From Muribaculaceae bacterium (lineage in GTDB: Bacteria > Bacteroidota > Bacteroidia > Bacteroidales > Muribaculaceae), in contig JAFLTK010000243.1 of the NCBI GenBank assembly GCA_022511505.1, positions 1-16,107 of the forward strand: a stretch of DNA of 16,107 bases, written 5' to 3'. The translations under genes and the position numbers were made by a program. Below, piece by piece: positions 7,164 through 14,699 of the stretch (position 1 is the stretch's first letter; each line of letters opens with the position of its first letter). Below the pieces are notes generated by a model. The model saw nothing but the letters and a program-made list of their open reading frames with translations, made no database searches and had not been told where the DNA came from.

Positions 7164-8426
7164 TTATTTAATCACTATTTTAGCGGCGCGGTTATCATAG
7201 ACCACGCGGCCGCCGTTGACGGTCATCGCGACGATGTTCATCCCGGTGAAATAGGGGAGGAAATCGGGAGTGTCGGCGTCGAGCATGACAATGTCGCCGC
7301 GCTTGCCAACCTCGATTGAGCCAATCGTGTCGGCGCGGCCTATGGCGGCGGCTCCGTTGAGGGTCATCGCCGTGATTGCCTCCTCTATGCTCATATTCAT
7401 ATAGATACAAGCGAGGGCAAAGGTCAATGGTATCGACCCGCTGCAACAACTACCGGGGTTGAGGTCGGTGGCAAGGGCTACGGCACATCCGCTGTCAATC
7501 ATCTGCCGGGCGCGGGCAAACGGCTCGCGCAAGGTGAACGCCGTCAGCGGCAACAGGGTGGCAACGACGCCTGAGCGCGCCAAGGCATCGATGCCGGCGT
7601 CGGAGGCGTGCAGAAGGTGGTCGGCCGAGAGCGCCCCGAGTTCGGCGGCAAGTTCGGCCCCTCCGGTGGTCACAATCTCGTCGGCGTGGATTTTCAGCGT
7701 GAACCCCATCTCGCGGGCGGCCTTGAGCAAGCGGCGCGACTGCTCGACACTGAAAACGCCCTCCTCACAGAAGATGTCGACCGACTCGGCCAGTCCTTTC
7801 TCCTTGACGCGGGGCAGCACGTCGCTGATGATGTAGTCGATGTAGCCGTCGGGATTGCCGGCCCATTCGGGGGGCACGGCGTGGGCGCCGAGGAATGTCG
7901 ATGTCAAGGTGACGGGGGTCGACGGGTCGGCACTTAGCGATGCTATTACCTGCAGTTGAAGGAGTTCTGAGTCGAGGTCGAGACCATAACCGCTCTTTGC
8001 CTCCATGGTGGTGACGCCCATCGTGGCGGCGCGGTCGAGCAGTGCCAGCGTCTTGGCACGTAGTACCTCCTCGGTGGCCTCGCGGGTGGCGCGCATGGTG
8101 CTGACTATACCACCGCCGCGGTTCATAATCGACATGTAGGAGTCGCCGCGCAGGCGCCATCCAAACTCCTCGGGGCGCCATCCGCCAAACACCGGATGGG
8201 TGTGGCTGTCGACAAATCCGGGCACGACGACGCGGCCCTTTGCATCAATGTCGGCGCTGTCGCCAAGGTTGCCGCGCGAGGGGCCAATCGCGGTGATGAC
8301 GCCATCCTCGATGACAATTTCGGCATCGGGAACGCGCTTGACGCCGGTCGTCATCTCGCTACCTTTCAGCGCATTGCGCCCCTCGGGGGTCACAATCGTC
8401 GCGTTGTAAATCCTCAGCCGGCTCAT
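7164..8426 (-). CDS. hutI: imidazolonepropionase
   Basis: Metal-dependent amidohydrolase that opens 4-imidazolone-5-propionate to N-formimino-L-glutamate, the third step of histidine degradation. The 420-residue length is normal. Motifs: VDSHTHPVFGG with the metal-binding HxH at about 75-77, KIHADEI in the middle, SADHLLHASD with the next conserved His, and ALATDLNPGS carrying the catalytic Asp and the HutI-specific NPGS. The start codon lies in a 4-nt ATGA overlap with the ftcD stop, so the two are probably translationally coupled. Its substrate would come from HutU (urocanase), which is not seen in this window. A palindromic non-coding element separates it from fchA downstream. Confidence 0.96.
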   Translation of the reverse strand: MSRLRIYNATIVTPEGRNALKGSEMTTGVKRVPDAEIVIEDGVITAIGPSRGNLGDSADIDAKGRVVVPGFVDSHTHPVFGGWRPEEFGWRLRGDSYMSIMNRGGGIVSTMRATREATEEVLRAKTLALLDRAATMGVTTMEAKSGYGLDLDSELLQLQVIASLSADPSTPVTLTSTFLGAHAVPPEWAGNPDGYIDYIISDVLPRVKEKGLAESVDIFCEEGVFSVEQSRRLLKAAREMGFTLKIHADEIVTTGGAELAAELGALSADHLLHASDAGIDALARSGVVATLLPLTAFTLREPFARARQMIDSGCAVALATDLNPGSCCSGSIPLTFALACIYMNMSIEEAITAMTLNGAAAIGRADTIGSIEVGKRGDIVMLDADTPDFLPYFTGMNIVAMTVNGGRVVYDNRAAKIVIK

Positions 8427-9325
8427 TCCATTATCCTCGCTTCAAGAACTTGCTCCATCGAGAAATCTTCGAGCCCGAGATAGTAGGCGGCGGTGTCGAT
8501 AAGCGCCTCCATCGGCACCAAGCCGATAATCTCACTGCCGACGATGCTGACGCCATAGCGGCGCGCCTCGAAACGAACCATCTCAAAGGCGCGGTAAAGC
8601 GCCGTGCGCGTGTAGTCGGTCATGTTGATGGAAACCTGAGTTATACCGCGGTCGGCCAATTCAACGCCCATAGCCTTGACAAAGCGCAAGCCGCCGCCGA
8701 TGAAGCGGATTTTCTTGGCGATAGAGTGGGCAATCTCGACGCTCGGCGTGCTGAGGTTGATGTTGAACGCCACGAGCGGCATGCGCGCGCCGATGGCAAC
8801 GGCGCCGGCGGTCGGGTGACGCTCGGCCGGCCCGAAATCGGGCTTCCACTCGGGCTGACGTATCTTCTCGGCCATCCCCTCAAATTCACCTTTGCGCACT
8901 GCTGCCAGATTCTCGCGATGGGGAGCCGAGGCCGATTTTTCATACAAGAAAACGGGCACGCCATAGTCGGTGGCAACGCGCTCTCCAACCTGGCGCGACA
9001 ACTCGACGGCATCGTCCATCGTGCACCCCTTGATGGGGATGAACGGCACGACGTCGACGGCGCCCATGCGCGGGTGCTGGCCCTGATGCTGGTTCAGGTC
9101 GATAAGTTCCACGGCAACGCCGATAGCCTCCAGAATGGCCTCACGCAACGCCTCCGGCTCGCCTACAACCGTCACAACCAGGCGGTTATGGTCCTCGTCG
9201 TTGCTGTAATCAAGCAACTTGACGCCCGCACGGCCCCGCAACGGTGCCACAATCTTGTCTATCTTCTCCAGGTCGCGTCCCTCGCTAAAATTGGGGACAC
9301 ACTCCATAATCTTTGTCCAACTCAT
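8423..9325 (-). CDS. ftcD: glutamate formimidoyltransferase
   Basis: Transfers the formimino group of N-formimino-L-glutamate to tetrahydrofolate, releasing glutamate; the free-standing N-terminal half of animal FTCD. With the start chosen here the protein is 300 residues, beginning MSWTKIMECVPNFSEGRD, the canonical N-terminus of the family. An upstream in-frame ATG at 9346 would only add MLKIKNT, which has no counterpart in relatives. Conserved features: NRLVVTVVGEP, the QGQHPRMGAVDVVPF motif with the catalytic His about 84, HPTAGAVAIGARMPLVAFN and QVSINMTDY. First gene of the visible hut operon on the minus strand, overlapping hutI by 4 nt. Divergent from panB, with which it shares the upstream region. 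Confidence 0.95.
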   Translation of the reverse strand: MSWTKIMECVPNFSEGRDLEKIDKIVAPLRGRAGVKLLDYSNDEDHNRLVVTVVGEPEALREAILEAIGVAVELIDLNQHQGQHPRMGAVDVVPFIPIKGCTMDDAVELSRQVGERVATDYGVPVFLYEKSASAPHRENLAAVRKGEFEGMAEKIRQPEWKPDFGPAERHPTAGAVAIGARMPLVAFNINLSTPSVEIAHSIAKKIRFIGGGLRFVKAMGVELADRGITQVSINMTDYTRTALYRAFEMVRFEARRYGVSIVGSEIIGLVPMEALIDTAAYYLGLEDFSMEQVLEARIME

Positions 9326-9367
9326 GGTATTCTTGATTTTTAACAAATTTCAAATAATGCTTGACCG

Positions 9368-9402
9368 CGAAGATACACAAAAATTTCCAATCCTCCCCCA
9401 AA
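9368..9402 (-). promoter_or_regulatory. weak candidate promoter for the ftcD-hutI-fchA-hutH operon
   Basis: On the minus strand, TATCTTCG (9368-9375) is one base off the Bacteroidota -7 box TAnnTTTG. A TTTG (9399-9402) lies upstream, but the gap of 23 nt is longer than the usual 19-21. The predicted leader of about 40 nt would fit the ftcD start at 9325. A weak call; regulation by histidine or urocanate cannot be read from the sequence. Confidence 0.3.
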
Positions 9403-9435
9403 TTTGATGCGGTTGACTGGAATATGAAGACTTTT

Positions 9436-9467
9436 TTTGCATGGCCGATAATATATTGCTAAATTTG
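9436..9467 (+). promoter_or_regulatory. Bacteroidota-type promoter of panB
   Basis: TTTG at 9436-9439, a 20-nt spacer, then TAAATTTG at 9460-9467, a perfect match to the Bacteroidota primary sigma consensus (TTTG, N19-21, TAnnTTTG). The panB ATG follows 26 nt later, giving a very short leader. Confidence 0.75.
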
Positions 9468-9493
9468 CGGCCAATTTTAAAAATAAATAGCAA

Positions 9494-10312
9494 ATGTCTA
9501 CATATAGCGAAGATAAACGCAAAGTGACAACCCGTCGCTTTCAGGAAATGAAAGAGCGCGGCGAGAAAATCGCCATGCTGACGGCCTACGACTACTCGCT
9601 TGCCCGTCTTGTCGACGAGGCGGGCATCGACGCCATCCTTGTTGGCGACTCTGCTTCAAACGTGATGGTTGGTAACGCGACGACGCTACCGATGACCCTC
9701 GACCAGATGATTTACCACGCTCGCTGTGTGACCAACGGCGTCAAGCGCGCCCTCGTCATCTGCGATATGCCGTTTGGCAGTTACCAAGGCAACCCGACCG
9801 AAGCGCTCGCGTCGGCCATCAGAATTATGAAAGAGAGTGGCGCCGAGGCGGTCAAACTTGAGGGTGGCATCGAGATTAAAGAGTCGATTGAGCGCATCCT
9901 TAGCGCCGGGATTCCGGTGATGGGCCATCTGGGGCTTACTCCTCAGTCTATCAACAAGTTTGGCACATATAACGTGCGCGCCCGCGAGGAGGCCGAGGCC
10001 CAGAAGTTGCTCGACGACGCGATGATGCTTCAAGAAATAGGTTGCTTTGCCGTCACGCTCGAGAAGATTCCGGCCGCGCTCGCCACCCGTGTGTCGCAAG
10101 CGCTTTCGATTCCGACGATTGGCATCGGTGCCGGCAACGGAACCGACGGTCAGGTGCTGGTGCTTCAGGATATGCTGGGCATCAACAAGGGGTTCTCGCC
10201 CAAGTTCTTGCGCCGGTATGCCGACCTTGCCGATGTAATCGACTCGGCCATCGGCAATTATATCGGCGACGTCAAGAGCGGTGACTTCCCCAACGCCGAC
10301 GAACAATATTAA
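9494..10312 (+). CDS. panB: 3-methyl-2-oxobutanoate hydroxymethyltransferase
   Basis: First committed step of pantothenate and coenzyme A synthesis: transfers a hydroxymethyl group from 5,10-methylene-THF to alpha-ketoisovalerate, giving ketopantoate. The 272-residue TIM-barrel protein has the expected length. Conserved blocks: MLTAYDYSLARLVDEAGID, ILVGDSASNVMVG with metal-binding Asp about 52, DMPFGSYQ with Asp about 91, VKLEGG with Glu about 123, MGHLGLTPQS, TLEKIPA with the catalytic Glu about 190, and IGIGAGNGTDGQVLVLQDMLG. Monocistronic: own promoter at 9436-9467 and a strong terminator after the stop. The usual partners panC and panD are not in the window. It is divergent from hut; both concern one-carbon folates, but a shared regulator is not evident. 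Confidence 0.97.
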   Translation: MSTYSEDKRKVTTRRFQEMKERGEKIAMLTAYDYSLARLVDEAGIDAILVGDSASNVMVGNATTLPMTLDQMIYHARCVTNGVKRALVICDMPFGSYQGNPTEALASAIRIMKESGAEAVKLEGGIEIKESIERILSAGIPVMGHLGLTPQSINKFGTYNVRAREEAEAQKLLDDAMMLQEIGCFAVTLEKIPAALATRVSQALSIPTIGIGAGNGTDGQVLVLQDMLGINKGFSPKFLRRYADLADVIDSAIGNYIGDVKSGDFPNADEQY

Positions 10313-10338
10313 TAGCCGGTACGGCTCTAACATGAAAA

Positions 10339-10385
10339 GCCGGAGCGGCTCCTGAAAGTGGGAGCGCGCTCCGGCGCTGTTTTTT
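10339..10385 (+). terminator. intrinsic terminator of panB, probably bidirectional (also serves hpf)
   Basis: gccggagcg (10339-10347) pairs with cgctccggc (10367-10375), and the inner gctcc (10348-10352) pairs with ggagc (10361-10365), leaving a bulged g and an 8-nt loop. A run of six T (10380-10385) follows on the plus strand. Read on the minus strand the same stem is followed by TTTT, so it can also terminate the convergent hpf transcript. Confidence 0.85.
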
Positions 10386-10433
10386 ATTGCCGGGACGACG
10401 CGTCGGCGTTAAGGGCCGAGCGATGCCGCTGAA

Positions 10434-10724
10434 TTATTTATCTTTTTTCTTTTCGAGTTGACGGTCGAGGGCGTCGATACAGAGGTCGACGGCTTCTTCA
10501 AAGGTGTTGGCGGTCTTGTCGGCAACGAGCTCGGGAGCGCCGGGTATGGTTACTTTGACGATGGCCTGCTTGTTCATGGCAGTCTCGGGTTTTACAACCT
10601 TCAGGGTCGTGTCGACGTCGCTGATGGCCGGATAACGGCGAGTCAGGCGGTCGACTTTGCGGTTGATAAACTCGGTCAGGCGAGAAGTGATGTCAAAGTG
10701 GATGGCTTGAATGCGAGTTTCCAT
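10434..10724 (-). CDS. hpf: ribosome hibernation promoting factor, short form (S30AE/RaiA family)
   Basis: A 96-residue protein of the ribosome-associated inhibitor family that binds the 30S decoding region in slow growth and blocks translation. The sequence METRIQAIHFDITSRLTEF, then a basic helix INRKVDRLTRRYP and a second helix near the C-terminus (EEAVDLCIDALDRQLEKKKDK), has the beta-alpha-beta-beta-beta-alpha layout of short HPF; there is no long-form C-terminal domain. The ATG at 10724 is chosen because AAGGAGG lies 5 nt upstream; the frame is open for another 79 codons, but that part lies antiparallel-free inside xerC and is not HPF-like. The start falls 32 nt inside the xerC coding region. 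xerC-hpf adjacency is common in Bacteroidales. Confidence 0.9.
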   Translation of the reverse strand: METRIQAIHFDITSRLTEFINRKVDRLTRRYPAISDVDTTLKVVKPETAMNKQAIVKVTIPGAPELVADKTANTFEEAVDLCIDALDRQLEKKKDK

Positions 10725-11652
10725 TTTTTCCTCCTTTTTTTTGTGCACGTGGGTGTGCGAGTTGATAATTATGTTGCATGTCACTGAGGGTGACGTGGGT
10801 ATAGACTTGGGTTGTGGCGAGGCTTTCGTGGCCGAGAAGCCGGGCGACGGTGTTGAGACCGGCGCCATTGTTGAGCATATCGGTGGCAAACGAGTGTCGC
10901 AACACGTGGGGAGAAAGGCGGGTGGCGTGAACGCCGGCGTCGGCGAGTCGACGATGGACAACGCGATAGACGAGCGAGCGGTAAAGCGGGTTGCCGTCGG
11001 CGCGCGTCAACAACGGCTCGCGATAGTCGGCCCGGCCGAAGATTTCCTCTCTGACTCGCAGGTAGCTCTCTATCTGCGCGGCCAGTGCCGGCCCAAAGGG
11101 GACAATCCTGTGTTTATTACGCTTACCGAGCACTTTTAGTTCACCGTCACCGAGGTCGATGTCACCAATTTTGAGGTTTATTAACTCGCTCTCGCGGATG
11201 CCCGTGTTGTAGAGAATGGCGAGTATCAGATTGTCACGCAGCGAGATAAAGTCATCGTCGGCCGCCTCGGCGTCGTCCATGACGGCTGCCGTCTCCCCGG
11301 GGTCAATAAACACCGGCAACGAGCGGTTGAGGCGCGCGGTGGTGATGTCGGCGGCGGGGTTGACGGCCACGGCGCCCGTTTTCATCAGATAGTTGAACAG
11401 CGAGCGGATGGCCTGAAGATGGCGGCGCGTGGTGGCGCGGGAGCGCCCGGCCGCCGTCAGCGACGCGATATAGAGGCGGATGTCGGCCGCCGTGACGAGC
11501 GCCGGGTCAAACGTCTCGGGCGTCGTCTCGCCGTTGGCAGTCAGGAAATTAATCCACGCCGTCAAGTCGCGGCGATAGGCGTCGACCGTGGCCGCCGATA
11601 GCGCTTGCTCGGCAGTGATAAACGTGATATATTTCTCCAACAGCGGTATCAT
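10693..11652 (-). CDS. xerC: XerC/XerD-type tyrosine recombinase
   Basis: Core tyrosine recombinase, probably the chromosome dimer-resolving enzyme acting at dif, judged from its full-length conserved architecture and housekeeping context. The 319 residues comprise an N-terminal SAM-like DNA-binding domain (about 1-90) and a catalytic domain with the complete set: Arg about 153 (NTGIRESEL), Lys about 177, His249 and Arg252 (SPHVLRHSFA), His275 (LLGHESLATTQVYTHV) and the nucleophile Tyr284. The family normally ends near the AHPRA found here; a tail of about 16 residues (QKKGGKNGNSHSSHPL) runs into the hpf ribosome site and start. Bacteroidales may use a single Xer protein, so XerC against XerD naming is conventional. 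The promoter is likely at 11691-11723. Confidence 0.92.
   Translation of the reverse strand: MIPLLEKYITFITAEQALSAATVDAYRRDLTAWINFLTANGETTPETFDPALVTAADIRLYIASLTAAGRSRATTRRHLQAIRSLFNYLMKTGAVAVNPAADITTARLNRSLPVFIDPGETAAVMDDAEAADDDFISLRDNLILAILYNTGIRESELINLKIGDIDLGDGELKVLGKRNKHRIVPFGPALAAQIESYLRVREEIFGRADYREPLLTRADGNPLYRSLVYRVVHRRLADAGVHATRLSPHVLRHSFATDMLNNGAGLNTVARLLGHESLATTQVYTHVTLSDMQHNYQLAHPRAQKKGGKNGNSHSSHPL
10730..10736 (-). promoter_or_regulatory. strong Shine-Dalgarno site of hpf, inside xerC
   Basis: On the minus strand the sequence AAGGAGG, in an A-rich context, ends 5 nt before the hpf ATG. It is a full match to the anti-Shine-Dalgarno, whereas most genes in this window lack one, as is usual in Bacteroidota. 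It is read by xerC as Lys-Gly-Gly codons. Confidence 0.8.
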
Positions 11653-11690
11653 ATCAGGCGGCGATTCTAGTGACGCAATAATTTAGTTTG

Positions 11691-11723
11691 CCAAGATAGA
11701 AATAAAAATTGAAACGCGCCAAA
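11691..11723 (-). promoter_or_regulatory. candidate promoter for xerC-hpf
   Basis: On the minus strand TTTG (11720-11723), a 21-nt spacer and TATCTTGG (11691-11698), one base off TAnnTTTG. It is 38 nt upstream of the xerC ATG (11652). Confidence 0.5.
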
Positions 11724-11787
11724 TTTCCAAATCTGTTTTACAACATATCCCCGGTTTGGCAAGCGTCGGCGGCTACAAAATACACTG

Positions 11788-11819
11788 AGCACCTGCTTCC
11801 TCAACGGGGAGCAGGTGCT
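11788..11819 (-). terminator. hairpin terminator downstream of the C10 peptidase gene
   Basis: agcacctgct (11788-11797) and agcaggtgct (11810-11819) form a perfect 10-bp stem with a 12-nt loop, 24 nt beyond the stop of the C10 gene. On the minus strand it is followed by a moderately T-rich stretch (cagtgtatttt), consistent with an intrinsic terminator; on the plus strand there is no T tract. Confidence 0.65.
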
Positions 11820-11843
11820 TAACTATATCTGCCGAAAGGTGGA

Positions 11844-13532
11844 TTAGCGGATGATTATTTTGGAGGTGTTGGCACCTTGGCGGCGGATGTAGACGCCGGG
11901 ACGCAAGGCGTCGGCTTGCACCTGAGCGCCGTTGAGGTCATAGTAGATAATCGGGGCGAGAGTGTCGTTGCCGTCTGTGATGTCGACGGCTTCGATGCCG
12001 GTCGTTGTGTTGTTTTGGACCGCAATCAGTTTTTCCTCGTCGCGATAGGTGTAATAGGCCTTAACGTCGGTTATCGTCTTGTTGTTGAGGTTGATGGCCG
12101 ACGTCGGTACGAGGATGTGGTGGGGCACGGTTGTGTTGCTGTAGAGGGCGATGTCGGTCGTGTATTCGATGGTTTGGGTGCTTCGGGTGTTGTCGGCAAC
12201 GGTCAAGACGAGTTTCAACGGGCCCTCATAGTTATTGGACGTCGAGTTGACCAATTCGATTTCAAACGAGCGCCCGGGGACGGTGTTGGGCGACAATATG
12301 TCGACCTCGGTTATATTTTTGGCAGCTTCAATCAGCGGGTCGCCGGCATGACTGTCGGGAACGGTGATGGTTGCCTTTCCGTTAGCAACAACGACATCAA
12401 CCTTGTTGGGCGCGTTGTCCCAAACTCGATGCCACTTGTTGCCGGTCATGTCGCTTTTCCAATAAATATACAGGTTGTAGTTGCCGTCCTCGGTCCCGGC
12501 GGGGATGTAAACCTCCCGATGTCGGTATCCATCAAACTTATGTCCTCCACTAAGACCATAGGTGGAGTTATTGAAATACTTTGTAGGCTCCTCACCGTCT
12601 TTTGTCAAGCCCCATGAGTAGGTTATTGTAACCTTTTGGTCACAGACGTTTCTAAGCACGGCTCCTAAAGAGAACTTCTCGCCAAGGGGGACGGTGATGG
12701 TTCTCAGATCCATATTCTCGTTCAAGACGATAGGCTCGTCAAGGAGGCATGCTTGAGAGAGGTAGGAGTCACAGTCGGGCGTCGGGTAGCAATCAAACAC
12801 TGCTGCCTGAGCATAGTTGTAGCACACGCCGCGGTTGCCCGGCGCAATGCCCGATTGATTGATGACGTTTATATCGGTAAACTTGTCGTTGCTTCCGTTG
12901 TGGCCAAGGTTGAAGTGATAGTTGCCGTCGGCGTCTATTCCGTCGACAACAAATATATGGCCCGACGTCTCGCCGTTGAACTTCCAGTCGCCGCGATAGT
13001 AGACGGGACGGCCGGCCTCAAGGTCGCGGTTTATCATCTCAAGCCACTCGGGCGTGGAATAGAATTTGCGTTTGCGATAGCGGCTGTCGGGCGAAATGTG
13101 CAGATAGGTCTGCATGCCATAAAGGCTTTTCGCGTAATTATTTATCGACGTCGATGAATCATAATTGGCCTCCATCGCTACGCCGATTTGATACACGATG
13201 TCGGCCACCGCCCGCGCCTGAATCGAATTGTAGGTCCCGGCATAGTTTGGCAGGACGTTTGCCCAGTCAAACGTCATCGTCGAGTAGTCGATAGTTATAT
13301 CCGTGTCAAGATTTGTGGCATGGTAGGTTTTGACGCCATATCCATGCTCCGGCTGTCGATAATAGTAAAGAATTTGGCCGATTGCGAGAGGGCCACAGCC
13401 GGTGACAGTCCCCTGAGGGCACGAATTGTTATATGGCGCCTTTTGACCCCATTCAGACTCCAATAACGGCCCTACCTGGCCCTGAAGAGTCAATGCCGAC
13501 AGAACAGATATTAGTGTTAAGATTCTTTTCAT
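11844..13532 (-). CDS. secreted C10-family (streptopain-like) cysteine peptidase
   Basis: A 562-residue exported protein. Residues 1-19 form a signal peptide (MKRILTLISVLSALTLQGQ). The C10 papain-like domain spans about 20-225: WGQKAPYNNSCPQGTVTGCGP with catalytic Cys about 46, and SGHIFVVDGIDADGNYHFNLG with catalytic His about 192. The usual GCVATAMAQ reads GCGPLAIGQ, and the usual NWGW motif after the His reads NLGH, so substrate or efficiency may differ. Streptopain has a propeptide of over 100 residues between the signal and the protease; here the protease starts directly. The rest (about 240-510) looks like beta-rich domains, and the last 40 residues (YYDLNGAQVQ, RPGVYIRRQG, KIIIR) resemble the C-terminal sorting/anchoring tails of Bacteroidetes surface proteins. 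Divergent from an AraC-type regulator, which may control it. Confidence 0.85.
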   Translation of the reverse strand: MKRILTLISVLSALTLQGQVGPLLESEWGQKAPYNNSCPQGTVTGCGPLAIGQILYYYRQPEHGYGVKTYHATNLDTDITIDYSTMTFDWANVLPNYAGTYNSIQARAVADIVYQIGVAMEANYDSSTSINNYAKSLYGMQTYLHISPDSRYRKRKFYSTPEWLEMINRDLEAGRPVYYRGDWKFNGETSGHIFVVDGIDADGNYHFNLGHNGSNDKFTDINVINQSGIAPGNRGVCYNYAQAAVFDCYPTPDCDSYLSQACLLDEPIVLNENMDLRTITVPLGEKFSLGAVLRNVCDQKVTITYSWGLTKDGEEPTKYFNNSTYGLSGGHKFDGYRHREVYIPAGTEDGNYNLYIYWKSDMTGNKWHRVWDNAPNKVDVVVANGKATITVPDSHAGDPLIEAAKNITEVDILSPNTVPGRSFEIELVNSTSNNYEGPLKLVLTVADNTRSTQTIEYTTDIALYSNTTVPHHILVPTSAINLNNKTITDVKAYYTYRDEEKLIAVQNNTTTGIEAVDITDGNDTLAPIIYYDLNGAQVQADALRPGVYIRRQGANTSKIIIR

Positions 13533-13624
13533 CAGATAGTTAAAGATTATTTAGGCTTGGTTTCGGTGCTCAACTTCACGGTTGAGATATTTTAGGTTTG
13601 TTGGATATGTGCTTTTTCCTCTTG

Positions 13625-13632
13625 CAAAATTA
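13625..13632 (-). promoter_or_regulatory. candidate -7 box for the C10 peptidase gene
   Basis: On the minus strand TAATTTTG (13625-13632) matches TAnnTTTG exactly. No clear TTTG lies 19-21 nt upstream, only an ATTG-like element near 13651-13654. The predicted leader of about 85 nt contains a small hairpin, ctcaac (13569-13574) with gttgag (13581-13586). Confidence 0.45.
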
Positions 13633-13754
13633 GAAAAAAACTCCAACCAACAATATAATGCTACCAAAAAGATTGTTCAGAATCCCGTCTATTTTCTTCA
13701 TCGAGGGTATAAAACCCATTTTCTGCAAATATATTTTCAATTTTATGCACAGAC

Positions 13755-13787
13755 TTTCACATTTTGCCGAAAAATTCACTACCTTCG
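13755..13787 (+). promoter_or_regulatory. candidate promoter for the AraC-family regulator gene
   Basis: TACCTTCG (13780-13787) is one base from TAnnTTTG; TTTC (13755-13758) sits 21 nt upstream as a degenerate -33 element. It lies just before the ATG at 13806 and argues against translation from the in-frame ATG at 13764, which falls inside the promoter. Confidence 0.4.
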
Positions 13788-13805
13788 CATTCAAGCAAAG
13801 ACATT

Positions 13806-14627
13806 ATGGAGACATCGAAGGCCGAAATTGTTTATTCTGAGGATATTAACGAGATTAATTCACCTCGGTTTGTTGACTGGGGTGTCCATATTGTGTGTAA
13901 CGACGGCGACGCCATGTTCCTGTTCAACAGCCGCCCCGTTACCATCAAAAAGAATGATGCCGCGGTAATCAACCATCCCGAACTTGTCACCCATATCAGC
14001 GCTTCGCCCGACCTCAAAATTCGCTTCATCGCCGCGCCGTTCAAGTTCCTGTACAATCTGCTTCCGGCCAACCATTATGGCGTTGTGGGTCACATCAGTC
14101 TATTCGAGAACCCCGTCTTTCCGCTAAGCGACGATGACGCCCGGCGGCTCAACAACGACATCGAGCAGCTCAGATTGCGCTCGGCCGACACCGAGCATCT
14201 GTTTTACGACGAGTTAATCGGCAGCCTCTCGTTGACAATGATTTATGACCTCTTTGATTTCCATGCCAAGATATACGGCGACGTCTCGCCATCAGAGCGG
14301 ACGACGGTCGTTGTCAAGCGGCTCCTCGCATTGCTCGAGAGCGGGCGTGCCAAGCATTATCGCGAGGTTACCTACTATGCCGCCTTACTCAACGTTTCGC
14401 CTAAATATCTATCAGAGACAGTCAGACGGCTGACCGGCAACAGCGTTCTCTCGCTCATTGACAAGTATGCCCTTCCCGTCTTGATTAACTTTCTTAAAAA
14501 CAGCGATTTGTCATTGACTCAGATTGCTCGCGAGATGAACTTCTCCTCGCTCTCCTACTTCAGCCGCTATGCCCGGCGCCATCTCGGCATGCCGCCCGGC
14601 GCCTACCGTGCCATCCACCGCCGTTGA
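13806..14627 (+). CDS. AraC-family transcriptional regulator
   Basis: A 273-residue DNA-binding protein. The N-terminal part (about 1-160) has a compact beta-rich sensor-like region (MFLFNSRPVTIKKNDAAVIN, IRFIAAPFKFLYNLL), followed by helices. The C-terminal 100 residues carry the two helix-turn-helix motifs of AraC/XylS proteins: YAALLNVSPKYLSETVRRLTG for the first and SLTQIAREMNFSSLSYFSRYARRHLGMPPGAYR for the second, which is the family signature. The start at 13806 gives METSKAEIVYSEDINEIN; the in-frame ATG at 13764 would place the N-terminus inside the predicted promoter. The ligand is unknown. It is divergently arranged with the C10 peptidase gene, whose regulatory region it shares, and is followed after 137 nt by the AAA15 ATPase gene with its own promoter. 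It is GC-rich like the core genes. Confidence 0.88.
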   Translation: METSKAEIVYSEDINEINSPRFVDWGVHIVCNDGDAMFLFNSRPVTIKKNDAAVINHPELVTHISASPDLKIRFIAAPFKFLYNLLPANHYGVVGHISLFENPVFPLSDDDARRLNNDIEQLRLRSADTEHLFYDELIGSLSLTMIYDLFDFHAKIYGDVSPSERTTVVVKRLLALLESGRAKHYREVTYYAALLNVSPKYLSETVRRLTGNSVLSLIDKYALPVLINFLKNSDLSLTQIAREMNFSSLSYFSRYARRHLGMPPGAYRAIHRR

Positions 14628-14699
14628 TGTTGCAAAACGTCGCAAAAGGTCGCTATGAAATTTTATTTAATGTCGTCTTACGCTTTATTCGAGAATTTT

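Noticed and set aside
8450..9343. 297-codon open frame on the plus strand opposite ftcD
   Set aside because: Almost exact mirror of ftcD, no recognisable domain, no promoter or start context.
9326..9346. Longer ftcD start at 9346
   Set aside because: Adds seven residues absent from the family; MSWTK at 9325 is the normal N-terminus.
10313..10433. tRNA cluster next to hpf, as in many Bacteroides
   Set aside because: The short gap to panB contains only the terminator hairpin and a small palindrome; no cloverleaf can be drawn.
10725..10961. N-terminal extension of hpf by 79 codons
   Set aside because: The frame is open, but the extension lies inside xerC in another frame, is Pro/Ser/Thr-rich and non-homologous, and a perfect ribosome site precedes the internal ATG at 10724.
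11653..11843. rpsU gene upstream of xerC, as in some Bacteroidales
   Set aside because: The 191-nt gap holds a promoter and a hairpin but no open frame of ribosomal protein S21 size or sequence.
11877..12617. 246-codon plus-strand frame opposite the C10 peptidase gene
   Set aside because: Antisense shadow; no domain, while the minus frame has a signal peptide and catalytic motifs.
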